Source: Mucilaginibacter sp. UBA4741
Lineage (GTDB): Bacteria > Bacteroidota > Bacteroidia > Sphingobacteriales > Sphingobacteriaceae
Direction of reading: 5' to 3'
Length of the DNA stretch: 36,973 bases
NCBI GenBank assembly: GCA_002403905.1
Contig: DHIR01000131.1
Span: 1,066-38,038 of the forward strand
The notes below the pieces were generated by a model. The model was not told the DNA's origin and searched no databases. It was given only the letters and a program-made list of their open reading frames with translations. Positions within the stretch are counted from its first letter, which is position 1, and each line of letters starts with the position of its first letter. Shown here one piece after another: positions 8,684 through 15,935 of this stretch. Both the position numbers and the translations under genes were made by a program.

Positions 8684-10054
8684 TTAAGGTTTTACCTGTG
8701 CGTTGGTTGTTGGTGTTGCCCAATCTTTTAATACAGAGCAAGCCTGGTATTGTGGGTCTATTTTAATAAAAGTTTCTTTTCTCTTTTTAGCAAACCACTG
8801 GCTTACGGTGCGGTTAATTTTATCCTCGGTAGCAAATGCTTTTATTTTAGGGAAATCCTGGTCAAGATTGGCTTTATGCGCGTTGGTTACAGATTTTAAA
8901 TAAAATACACGATAGCTTTTAAGACCTCTTTGGTCGGTAAACAAAACCGGTTTTGATACGCCGCCAGCTTTCATGGTATCAACCACAACTGCAATTTGCG
9001 GGTCTAGTTTATCTGTCGGGATATAAGTGGTACGTGTTTCACCTTCGGGGTTCAGTATCATACCACCGTTGTATTTGGTTTCTTTATTGTCTGAATAAAA
9101 AGCAGCCGCGCTCGAAAAGAAATCAACCTTGCGGTTTTTTATGATCAGATTGTAAACTGTATCGGCTTTGCCTTTTGCCCTGTCAAGACTTGCGGCAGTA
9201 ATTGGCGGCGTAATTAAAATATGACGTACGTGCACCTGCTCGCCACGGCGCTCTAACACCTGCAAAAAGAAGAATCCATAATCCGGCGATTCAAAAACCG
9301 GCGAATACTCGCCTGCTTTTAACCTGAATGCCCAGGCGGTAAATTCTTTAACAAAAGTATTACGGTCTGCAAAACCTACATCGCCACCTTGTGGCGCCGA
9401 ACCCGGATCTTGCGAATAGGCTGTAGCCAGTGTGGCAAAGTCTTCGCCTTTTTTTATTCTGTCAAGTAAGTCCTGTGATTTTTGGCGATAAATGTCCTTT
9501 TCGTCCTTAGTAAGTTTGGGCTGAAAAACAATTTCGGCAACCTCAACCTCTTTGTTAAAGGTAGGAAGGCTGTCTTTAGGCATTTTGTTAAAATAATCTC
9601 TAACATCCTGCGGGGTGGTATTTAACTTTTCGGTGATATGCCCTTTCATCTTTTCGGCAAGCATCATTTCTCTTACATCACCATGTATCTCTTCTTTGTA
9701 TTGCAGTAATGAGCGGCCTAAAAATTGCTCCAACTTATCCTGGCCACCGGCACGTTGTGACATGCTGCGCATACGACGGTCAATTTCATTTTGTATATCG
9801 TCTTCTTTTACATCTATACTATCAATGGCAGCCTGTTGTACCAGCAATTTTTGTGTAATTAACCCCTGGGTTAACATACATTTATCAGGATGCACATTTT
9901 GTATCAGGTACTGGGCATTTAATAACTCAATATCTGATTGTAAAATAACACTGTTACCTATAACCGCTATAATTTTATCTAACATTATCCGCTGCGCGTT
10001 AGCGGCAGACGAAAATAAAAACACACTTAAAACTACTATCCCAAACTTTCTCAT
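8684..10054 (-). CDS. surA: SurA-like periplasmic peptidyl-prolyl isomerase/chaperone
   Basis: 456 residues. A signal peptide precedes a cut after AANA. Residues about 25-160 form the SurA N-terminal chaperone domain (IAVIGNSVILQSDIE, then QKLLVQQAAID). Two parvulin domains follow, about 170-268 (EVAEIVFQPK, YSQDPGSAPQGGDVGF) and about 273-390 (VHVRHILITP). The first retains the substrate-binding GGDVGF element. The second is divergent around AAFYSDNKETKYNGGMIL. SurA escorts outer-membrane proteins through the periplasm to the Bam complex. The ortholog assignment rests on domain order; other PpiC-type foldases with the same layout exist. moxR follows within 4 bp. Confidence 0.88.
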   Translation of the reverse strand: MRKFGIVVLSVFLFSSAANAQRIMLDKIIAVIGNSVILQSDIELLNAQYLIQNVHPDKCMLTQGLITQKLLVQQAAIDSIDVKEDDIQNEIDRRMRSMSQRAGGQDKLEQFLGRSLLQYKEEIHGDVREMMLAEKMKGHITEKLNTTPQDVRDYFNKMPKDSLPTFNKEVEVAEIVFQPKLTKDEKDIYRQKSQDLLDRIKKGEDFATLATAYSQDPGSAPQGGDVGFADRNTFVKEFTAWAFRLKAGEYSPVFESPDYGFFFLQVLERRGEQVHVRHILITPPITAASLDRAKGKADTVYNLIIKNRKVDFFSSAAAFYSDNKETKYNGGMILNPEGETRTTYIPTDKLDPQIAVVVDTMKAGGVSKPVLFTDQRGLKSYRVFYLKSVTNAHKANLDQDFPKIKAFATEDKINRTVSQWFAKKRKETFIKIDPQYQACSVLKDWATPTTNAQVKP

Positions 10055-10204
10055 TAATCCTATTTAAATATACTGCAGATCGGTACCTGCAAAAACGTCC
10101 GAATTTCGGTAAAATTTATTAATTATAACTGCAAAACACGGCCTTTTAATATACGCGGTTTTATAATTATGCGAATATGCCAATAAAGCTTCAAACAGTT
10201 TAAC

Positions 10205-10212
10205 TATTTTTG
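10205..10212 (+). promoter_or_regulatory. Possible -7 box (TATTTTTG) upstream of the 187-residue gene
   Basis: TATTTTTG matches TAnnTTTG and ends 16 bases before the GTG at 10229. No convincing -33 TTG accompanies it. The rest of the roughly 170-bp divergent gap (10055-10228) is AT-rich, and I see no other element there. Confidence 0.35.
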
Positions 10213-10228
10213 GTTAAAATTTGTTAAA

Positions 10229-10792
10229 GTGAGAGCAGACAACCCCGCCGCGTTAAGGTTTATACTACAAGATGATATTTATTTGTTGCAAGGCGATAAA
10301 GTGCTTGCACGCCAAACAGTTACCCAACCCGTTGCAGAAATCCAACCGGAACTGCTTATTGAAATTGCAAGCACAGCCCCAATTGCCGGGCCTGTTGCAG
10401 AAATGCCGGCAATAGCATTTAATTATCTGGGTAAAAACAAAAAGCGTTTTTTAATAATAACGCACTATCCGCAACATGAATTTATTGCCGATGAGCATTT
10501 AACTGCCCTGCAAAATATCCTTAAACGCAAAGAGTATGATATAGACGATGTTGCCATACTAAACCTGGCTAATGCTACAGCCCCCGCGCTGGATGAATTA
10601 GCGACTTATTTTAACCCAAAAAAACTATTGATACTGGGCAAAGATGCCCAACCTGCAAACATGGAGGTAATAGCGCTTAATCAAACTAAACAGTTGCCTG
10701 ATTTTACTGCTTTATACAGCTTTAGTTTTGATGAGATGATGAGCAGTGTAGATAATAAAAAGGCGTTTTGGGAGCAAATGAAAAACCTGTAA
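10229..10792 (+). CDS. Uncharacterised 187-residue protein upstream of rdgB
   Basis: The start codon is GTG (MRADNPAAL). There is no signal peptide or membrane helix, so it should be cytoplasmic. The N-terminus (FILQDDIYLLQGDKVLA) looks like a short beta hairpin. After a Pro/Ala-rich linker there is an alpha/beta part: FLIITHYPQHEF, HLTALQNILKRKEYDIDDV, AILNLANA, NPKKLLILGKD, and a closing helix FDEMMSSVDNKKAFWEQMKN. The order of short strands and helices and the closing WEQMK helix recall the psi (HolD) subunit of the E. coli clamp loader (which ends in ALWQQI). This is only a pattern-level suggestion. It ends one base before rdgB and is probably co-transcribed with it. Confidence 0.75.
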   Translation: MRADNPAALRFILQDDIYLLQGDKVLARQTVTQPVAEIQPELLIEIASTAPIAGPVAEMPAIAFNYLGKNKKRFLIITHYPQHEFIADEHLTALQNILKRKEYDIDDVAILNLANATAPALDELATYFNPKKLLILGKDAQPANMEVIALNQTKQLPDFTALYSFSFDEMMSSVDNKKAFWEQMKNL

Positions 10793-10793
10793 C

Positions 10794-11387
10794 ATGCAGC
10801 AATTAGTATTTGCAACTAATAATGCCCATAAGCTGGAAGAAGTTGCCGCTATCCTTCGACAAGCTCAGGATGACAGCAGTATAAAACTACTAAGCCTTAA
10901 CGATATTAATTGCTATAATGATATTGCCGAAACAGGCACTACATTCAGAGCAAATGCATCTATAAAAAGCCATTACATTTATAATAAATACCACGTTAAT
11001 TGCTTTGGCGATGACAGTGGCTTAGAGATAGATGCATTAAATGGCGAGCCTGGTGTTTACTCGGCGCGCTATGCCGGCGTGTATGGTAACCATGCTGCTA
11101 ATATGGCTAAGGTGTTGCAAAATATGGTAGATACAACTAATCGCAAAGCGCGATTCCGTACCGTGATCTCTTTGGTTTGGAATGGCGAAGAACATTTTTT
11201 TGAAGGTACGGTCGAAGGCACTATCCGCCGGGAACTAAGCGGTACCGCAGGCTTTGGGTACGACCCGATTTTTCAACCCGATGGCTACGACATAACCTTT
11301 GCCGAAATGACCCTTGCCGAAAAAAATGCCATTAGCCATAGAGCAATAGCGGTAGAGAAATTGGTTGGGTTTTTGAAAGGTTTATAA
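10794..11387 (+). CDS. rdgB: Non-canonical purine NTP pyrophosphatase (RdgB/HAM1)
   Basis: 197 residues. The enzyme hydrolyses dITP, XTP and ITP to monophosphates and so keeps deaminated purines out of DNA and RNA. Signatures are present: FATNNAHKLEEV at the N-terminus, the catalytic DDSGLEIDALNGEPGVYSAR, GFGYDPIF, and KNAISHRAIA near the end. An unusual segment, LRQAQDDSS (about residues 20-28), follows the first helix. It is encoded by a sequence identical to a common dispersed intergenic repeat (10852-10875). The active-site motifs are unaffected. The gene begins one base after the upstream 187-residue gene. Confidence 0.97.
   Translation: MQQLVFATNNAHKLEEVAAILRQAQDDSSIKLLSLNDINCYNDIAETGTTFRANASIKSHYIYNKYHVNCFGDDSGLEIDALNGEPGVYSARYAGVYGNHAANMAKVLQNMVDTTNRKARFRTVISLVWNGEEHFFEGTVEGTIRRELSGTAGFGYDPIFQPDGYDITFAEMTLAEKNAISHRAIAVEKLVGFLKGL
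10852..10875 (+). repeat. Dispersed repeat text inside the rdgB coding sequence
   Basis: The sequence around CCTTCGACAAGCTCAGGATG, continuing into ACA, is a repeat that I recognise from intergenic regions of many bacterial genomes. Here it is translated in frame as ILRQAQDD and sits at a loop where RdgB homologs usually have fewer residues. Confidence 0.55.
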
Positions 11388-11395
11388 AAAAATTA

Positions 11396-11424
11396 TGTCA
11401 TTTCTCACTACGTTCGAAATGACA
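11396..11424. repeat. Intergenic palindrome between rdgB and the ostA-like gene
   Basis: TGTCATTTC (11396-11404) faces GAAATGACA (11416-11424) around an 11-base loop. It lies between convergent genes, 9 bases after the rdgB stop. Sequence of this form is a common dispersed palindrome in Sphingobacteriaceae. It may help end both transcripts, although there is no T-tract. Confidence 0.65.
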
Positions 11425-11445
11425 ACGTGTTGAAGTGTGGTTACA

Positions 11446-14031
11446 CTACGGCTTCAAAATAATCGACGTCCTCGTTAAAGTAGTATCTCTTTTAACAACA
11501 CTATCCTTGCGTGCCTTTATACCGGCAGGCACGGTGGTAACAGTATCTTTACCTGGTTTAATATTTGCCGGCTTATTGTTGATACTGTCCTTGCCCATTT
11601 TTAAATCCGGCGATTTATGGTCAAGACTATCCTTGCTTAATTTAATATTCCCCGGTTTTGGTATACCCTGCTTGCCTGTTTTACCGGTAGCTTTTCCCCC
11701 TTTAGTAGTTTTTGTAATAACCGGTTTGTTTTTGTAAGCTGATAAAATAGACTCTTTTGATATTGGCCTGTCCTTCGGTTTCCAGATAAAGCCTTTTAAT
11801 ATCTTATCATCTTCTTTCACTTTGTTTATTGGCAGCCCATGGCCCTCATATTTATCAGCAAAGCTGTTACTTGATAATTCGCCTTTGTCAAATTCAAAAC
11901 GTGCCTTGCCACTAAACGTTTTTGACATATCGGTCACTATATTTTTAACTGTATCGCGTTTAAAGTAAATGGTTTGCGCGTTGCCAATAATAACGAACGA
12001 GCTTAGCTTACCATTTTTAAATGTGCCGTGCATTCGTTTACCCCCGGCCTGGTTATAGTGGGTCGAGTCGTTCTTTTCCAGGTTCACAATAAATGCCGCG
12101 GGGAACATATCCAGGTTGTCCAGCTTTTTGTTCTTCATCTGTAGGTTTACGGTATCGCCTGATAGTTGCGAACCCTGCGTCCAGATCATCGGGTTAACAT
12201 ACATGCGTATGGTAGAGTCGTTGCTGGCGTAAAACATAGAGTCGGCTTTAGCCTGCAAGTCCGACTTGTATATTTTAGCATGATTATAACCCCTAACCAT
12301 CCTGATGCGTGCCGTATCGCTTAACTCCTTGGGTGCAAGTAAAGCAAGCGAATCAGTTATATGCTTTTCTTTAAGCGAGTCTTGTGCTGTTTTTTTAGGG
12401 CCTCTTGCTTTAGTTATTTTAGGCACTGCCTTTGGTGCTGGTGGCTTCGGTTTTCCAAAATACTCATTGCGTATAAAACTGGTATCAACGGGCCATTCCA
12501 TCGGTTCCATTAAAATAAACTTGGGTGCCTTGGTATAAACAATTGGCGCGGCCTTTTTTACTATTTTAATAGAGGTGTCTCTATGGGTTATTTCGTATTG
12601 CTTTTGCTTAAGAATTTTGAGCTCCTTATACGTTACCATTTGGGTTGTTAAGGTATCTGCTACCAGGAACAACGAGTCATAACGTATGTTGGGTCGGGCT
12701 TTAGCTAGCGCTCTTACCGTATCAGCATACTTATACACCGGCGTAAACGTAGGGATAACTTTTTTGGGGAACACAGTTTGAGTATTGCTTTGCGATAGCA
12801 CTTTTTTGGCAACAGCTTTAACGGCGCTTTTTATATTGGGCTTTGTTATTGATGCCGGGAGCTTCCCTGTAGTTATGGCTTTTTTTATAGCCGTATCCGT
12901 CAAATTCTTTAAGGCGATATTTTTAGCTACTTCTATCTGTTTGGCATTGGCAGGCAGCTTTTTAGTGACAGAATCTTTTATGGCCTGTAAGGTTAGTTTT
13001 TTATCGATGCCTGCGTTATTAATGGCAGCCATTTTTTTAACCAAATTATCTGTATTGGATACCTTCGCTTTTTTCAGCAATAAATCGGCAGTTGGTCTTT
13101 TGAGTAAGGAGTCTGTCGTTTTTTTACCCACTGCTTTTACAGCCGTGCTGTCCTCGGTTACAAATATCATGTAAGCATTTTGGGTCATTACGGCCAGTTC
13201 GTTTACTTTAAAGTATTCGCCCAGGTCGCCCTTCAAGGTTATTCGCTGTTCTGCATCATTAAAGGTAACATGCTTAACCGCGCGGCCATAACCCTTATTC
13301 CTGTCGTAAAATAAACTGTCGCCTTTAAGCGATTTGGTGCCTTGCGTATACAGGTTCTTTTTCCCGAAACGCGCTTGCTTTAATACGGTATTATACGTGC
13401 CGTTCTCGGTATATAAATTGTCCTTATCCTTGCCCGTTATAATGGTTGGGCCGTAAAAATAATTTATACGGGTACCCGAGTTGTAGCGCATGGTATCTGT
13501 TTTAATAACAGCGTCTGGGGTGGTGCATACCACATCGTACCTAAAATAGGCATCGCGTGTAAAGGCAAAGTAATAACCGTTTTTACTGGTAAGTACATTG
13601 TCTTTATTTACCAGTTTACCGCCATCTACATACGTACCTATACGGGTGGCGGTGTTGTAAGTGAGGTTGTCGGTAGTTAACACCGCGTCTTTATCAACCA
13701 TTTTAACATGGTTGGTTAATATGGCTATTTTGGTGTTGCCGTTGTAATTTAACTTGTCAGAATAGATATGAACCGTATCGCCCTGGTTAATTACCACATG
13801 GCTAAAGGCATCAACCATGTTAAGGTCGGGATAAAAGTAGGCGCTGTCTGATGTTAAGGTAGAGTAGTCCTGCCTGAATACGCCGTTATGTACTTTGATA
13901 ATACGGCTGCCATTTGGCTGCGTTATAGACTGTACAGTAGAAGAGCTAACCAGGTTAACCTTTGATTTACTTTGGCCCCAAACCGACGCTGCCGCCAGTA
14001 AAAACAATAAACTTAAAACGTATTTATTCAC
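11446..14031 (-). CDS. Large OstA/LptA-like periplasmic protein
   Basis: 861 residues from a GTG start. The signal peptide MNKYVLSLLFLLAAASVWGQ is clear. Residues about 25-295 form a repetitive beta-strand domain of the OstA/LptA type (DSAYFYPDLNMVDAFSHVVI, LNYNGNTKIAILTNHVKM, DNLTYNTATRIGTY). That fold builds the lipopolysaccharide bridge in LptA and the periplasmic part of LptD. A linker rich in Lys, Ala and Thr follows (about 295-565), then a second OstA-like stretch (about 570-770). The end carries a degenerate repeat of about 14 residues (PGNIKLSKDSLDHKS and three relatives). It is far longer than LptA (about 185 residues) and has no LptD barrel, so a role in LPS transport is an inference from fold. 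A TAnnTTTG box lies five bases before the start. Confidence 0.85.
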   Translation of the reverse strand: MNKYVLSLLFLLAAASVWGQSKSKVNLVSSSTVQSITQPNGSRIIKVHNGVFRQDYSTLTSDSAYFYPDLNMVDAFSHVVINQGDTVHIYSDKLNYNGNTKIAILTNHVKMVDKDAVLTTDNLTYNTATRIGTYVDGGKLVNKDNVLTSKNGYYFAFTRDAYFRYDVVCTTPDAVIKTDTMRYNSGTRINYFYGPTIITGKDKDNLYTENGTYNTVLKQARFGKKNLYTQGTKSLKGDSLFYDRNKGYGRAVKHVTFNDAEQRITLKGDLGEYFKVNELAVMTQNAYMIFVTEDSTAVKAVGKKTTDSLLKRPTADLLLKKAKVSNTDNLVKKMAAINNAGIDKKLTLQAIKDSVTKKLPANAKQIEVAKNIALKNLTDTAIKKAITTGKLPASITKPNIKSAVKAVAKKVLSQSNTQTVFPKKVIPTFTPVYKYADTVRALAKARPNIRYDSLFLVADTLTTQMVTYKELKILKQKQYEITHRDTSIKIVKKAAPIVYTKAPKFILMEPMEWPVDTSFIRNEYFGKPKPPAPKAVPKITKARGPKKTAQDSLKEKHITDSLALLAPKELSDTARIRMVRGYNHAKIYKSDLQAKADSMFYASNDSTIRMYVNPMIWTQGSQLSGDTVNLQMKNKKLDNLDMFPAAFIVNLEKNDSTHYNQAGGKRMHGTFKNGKLSSFVIIGNAQTIYFKRDTVKNIVTDMSKTFSGKARFEFDKGELSSNSFADKYEGHGLPINKVKEDDKILKGFIWKPKDRPISKESILSAYKNKPVITKTTKGGKATGKTGKQGIPKPGNIKLSKDSLDHKSPDLKMGKDSINNKPANIKPGKDTVTTVPAGIKARKDSVVKRDTTLTRTSIILKP

Positions 14032-14036
14032 TACTG

Positions 14037-14044
14037 CAAAATTA
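14037..14044 (-). promoter_or_regulatory. -7 box (TAATTTTG) of the ostA-like gene
   Basis: On the minus strand TAATTTTG is followed by five bases (CAGTA) and then the GTG start. This is the same five-base spacing as at cysS and dgkA. Transcription would start at or beside the start codon. Confidence 0.5.
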
Positions 14045-14048
14045 GTTT

Positions 14049-14078
14049 TTTGTTGGGGTTATTAAATTAATAATTTTG
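14049..14078 (+). promoter_or_regulatory. tilS promoter: TTTG - 18 bp - TAATTTTG
   Basis: TTTG at 14049-14052 and TAATTTTG at 14071-14078 are separated by 18 bases, within the usual Bacteroidota -33/-7 spacing. The box directly touches the first ATG (14079), so the second ATG (14082) may be the real start, on a leaderless or near-leaderless mRNA. Confidence 0.55.
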
Positions 14079-15419
14079 ATGATGCTCCCGGATAAAAAAT
14101 TTACCAATTTTATTGAACAAAACGGCTTGTTTGAACGTAACAGCACCATTTTGGCTGCGGTAAGCGGCGGCATGGATTCGGTATTAATGGTTCATTTATT
14201 AAAATCATCCGGGTATAATTTTGCTATTGCGCACTGTAATTTCCAATTGCGGGGCAATGAAGCCACTGCCGATCAGGAATTTTGCAAACAATTGGCCCAT
14301 CAAAATAAGGTGCCTTTTCATACCATCAATTTTGATACCCAACAGTATGCATCTGATAAAAAAATATCTATCCAGATGGCCGCGCGCGATTTGCGGTATG
14401 CCTGGTTCGAGCAAATAAAACAACTACACAACTACACTGCCATCGCGCTTGCGCACCACCAAAACGATGCAATTGAAACAATATTGTTAAACCTGGTGCG
14501 GGGTACAGGTATTGCCGGGCTGCATGGCATTTTACCTAAAAATGGATCGCTGGTACGCCCGCTTTTGTTTTTAAATCGGGATGAGATACAGAAGCTGATT
14601 GCCGAAAATAATTATCAATATGTAGAAGACAGCTCCAACGCATCCGTAAAATATGCGCGTAACAAATTAAGGCATGAGGTGATCCCCAAACTACAAGAGC
14701 TTAATCCATCGCTTGAAAGTACTTTCGATAACAATTTGAAACACTTCAGGGATATTGAAACTTTATTGGAAGTTCGCCTGGCCGAATTAAAAAAGGAGCT
14801 ATTTGTTTATGAGGGGGATGATATTCATTTAAAACTCGATGCGATTAAGGCCTTAAACCCTCAACGGTTGCTATTGTTTAAACTTTTGCAGGAGTTTGGC
14901 TTTAATGAAACCGCTATTGATGATCTGATATCGGTATTAAATAAACACTCAGGTAAAGTCTTTGAGGCTACTAATTTTAAGCTGATATTGGATAGGGATA
15001 AGCTCATCATCACCCCCAATAATAAAGTGATACAGGGGGCGGTAAGTATTGAAACTGCCGATCATTCCATCAACTACGGTAATTATAAACTAACCGTATT
15101 GCATGATGATACACCGCTCATTATAAAAGATAACCCACTGGCAGTTTCTGTTGATGCGGATAAATTGGTTTATCCTTTAAGTATCCGTGGCTGGCAGCAA
15201 AGCGATAATTTTTGCCCGTTGGGTATGAAAACCCGCAAAAAGTTGAGCGATTATTTCATCAGCCAAAAAATACCTTTGCATCAAAAAAGTGAGATACCTT
15301 TGCTGGTAAACGGCAACGGCGAAATTATATGGATAGGTGGCTACCGACTGGACGATCGTTATAAAGTATCTAAAAACACCAAAAAAGTAACTATATTCGA
15401 ATTGTATAAAGTAAAATGA
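14079..15419 (+). CDS. tilS: tRNA(Ile)-lysidine synthase
   Basis: 446 residues. TilS attaches lysine to C34 of the minor isoleucine tRNA, changing its codon from AUG to AUA. The PP-loop ATP site is SGGMDS (29-34), followed by AIAHCNFQLRGNEAT with the family's HCNFxLRG. LAHHQNDAIETILLNLVRGTG and RPLL are further signatures, as is YVEDSSN with RNKLRHEVIP. The C-terminal part (about 350-446) holds the TilS substrate-binding domain (GMKTRKKLSDYFISQKIP). An upstream TTG was ruled out in favour of tandem ATGs at 14079 and 14082. The last four bases overlap the next gene (ATGA), so the two are translationally coupled. Confidence 0.97.
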   Translation: MMLPDKKFTNFIEQNGLFERNSTILAAVSGGMDSVLMVHLLKSSGYNFAIAHCNFQLRGNEATADQEFCKQLAHQNKVPFHTINFDTQQYASDKKISIQMAARDLRYAWFEQIKQLHNYTAIALAHHQNDAIETILLNLVRGTGIAGLHGILPKNGSLVRPLLFLNRDEIQKLIAENNYQYVEDSSNASVKYARNKLRHEVIPKLQELNPSLESTFDNNLKHFRDIETLLEVRLAELKKELFVYEGDDIHLKLDAIKALNPQRLLLFKLLQEFGFNETAIDDLISVLNKHSGKVFEATNFKLILDRDKLIITPNNKVIQGAVSIETADHSINYGNYKLTVLHDDTPLIIKDNPLAVSVDADKLVYPLSIRGWQQSDNFCPLGMKTRKKLSDYFISQKIPLHQKSEIPLLVNGNGEIIWIGGYRLDDRYKVSKNTKKVTIFELYKVK

Positions 15420-15904
15420 GCGAAAAAATAGTTTACACCGAAAAACAATACCTGGGCCGCGAGTTTATCCCGTTGTCCATCCGTTTGGTATTGGCTATAT
15501 TTTGTTTTGCCGTTTACGCGTTTACCAAACCAGACGACAAAAATGGCGACCTGCTGGCCGTAGTTGGCTTTGCCATCCTTATTATTTCTATCATTATGGG
15601 TTTCCTGGTACACTTCAAAACCAGGGTTGAGAATAAAAGCATACTGTTAAATGGCTTATGGACAAGCCGCCTGGTTAAAATAGACCTTAACAGCATTGTA
15701 AAAGCCGAAGTTGGGCCATACAGTAAATACCTGGTTAACAACCCCGTTTATAACCTGCATACCAAAGGCACCATCCGTTTTTTTGCAACCGGTAAAGACG
15801 CTATCCACTTGACCGATAGGGATGGGTTGGTTTATATTATAGGTTCACAACACCCTGCCGAATTTTTAAGGGCCATTAAGGCCGAAATGGGCGGTAAGTT
15901 GTAG
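15416..15904 (+). CDS. Small membrane protein with PH-like soluble part
   Basis: 162 residues, unknown function. Two hydrophobic segments (about 21-38 and 45-66) form a helical hairpin. The remaining 95 residues are rich in beta strands (TRVENKSILLNGLWTSRLVK, GTIRFFATGKDAIHLTDRDG, YIIGSQHPAEFLRAIKAEM). A membrane hairpin followed by a strand-rich domain with a closing helix is the usual look of bacterial PH-like domain proteins, but that is a judgement by eye. The start overlaps the tilS stop. The TAG stop lies at the edge of a TTTGCAG repeat. Confidence 0.75.
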   Translation: MSEKIVYTEKQYLGREFIPLSIRLVLAIFCFAVYAFTKPDDKNGDLLAVVGFAILIISIIMGFLVHFKTRVENKSILLNGLWTSRLVKIDLNSIVKAEVGPYSKYLVNNPVYNLHTKGTIRFFATGKDAIHLTDRDGLVYIIGSQHPAEFLRAIKAEMGGKL

Positions 15905-15925
15905 TTTGCAGTTTAAAGTTTGCAG
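15902..15925 (+). repeat. TTTGCAG-type repeat at a gene end
   Basis: TAGTTTGCAGTTTAAAGTTT, continuing to GCAG, overlaps the stop codon of the small membrane protein. A related repeat in the opposite orientation (CTGCCAACTA units) lies at 17505-17534, so the DUF3472 gene between them is bracketed by inverted relatives. Confidence 0.5.
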
Positions 15926-15935
15926 AGATAATTTC

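Noticed and set aside
11435..13174. Hydrophobic + strand frames opposite the ostA-like gene
   Set aside because: They are shadows of Lys/Asp/Thr-rich codons; the minus frame has a signal peptide and continuous OstA-type strands.
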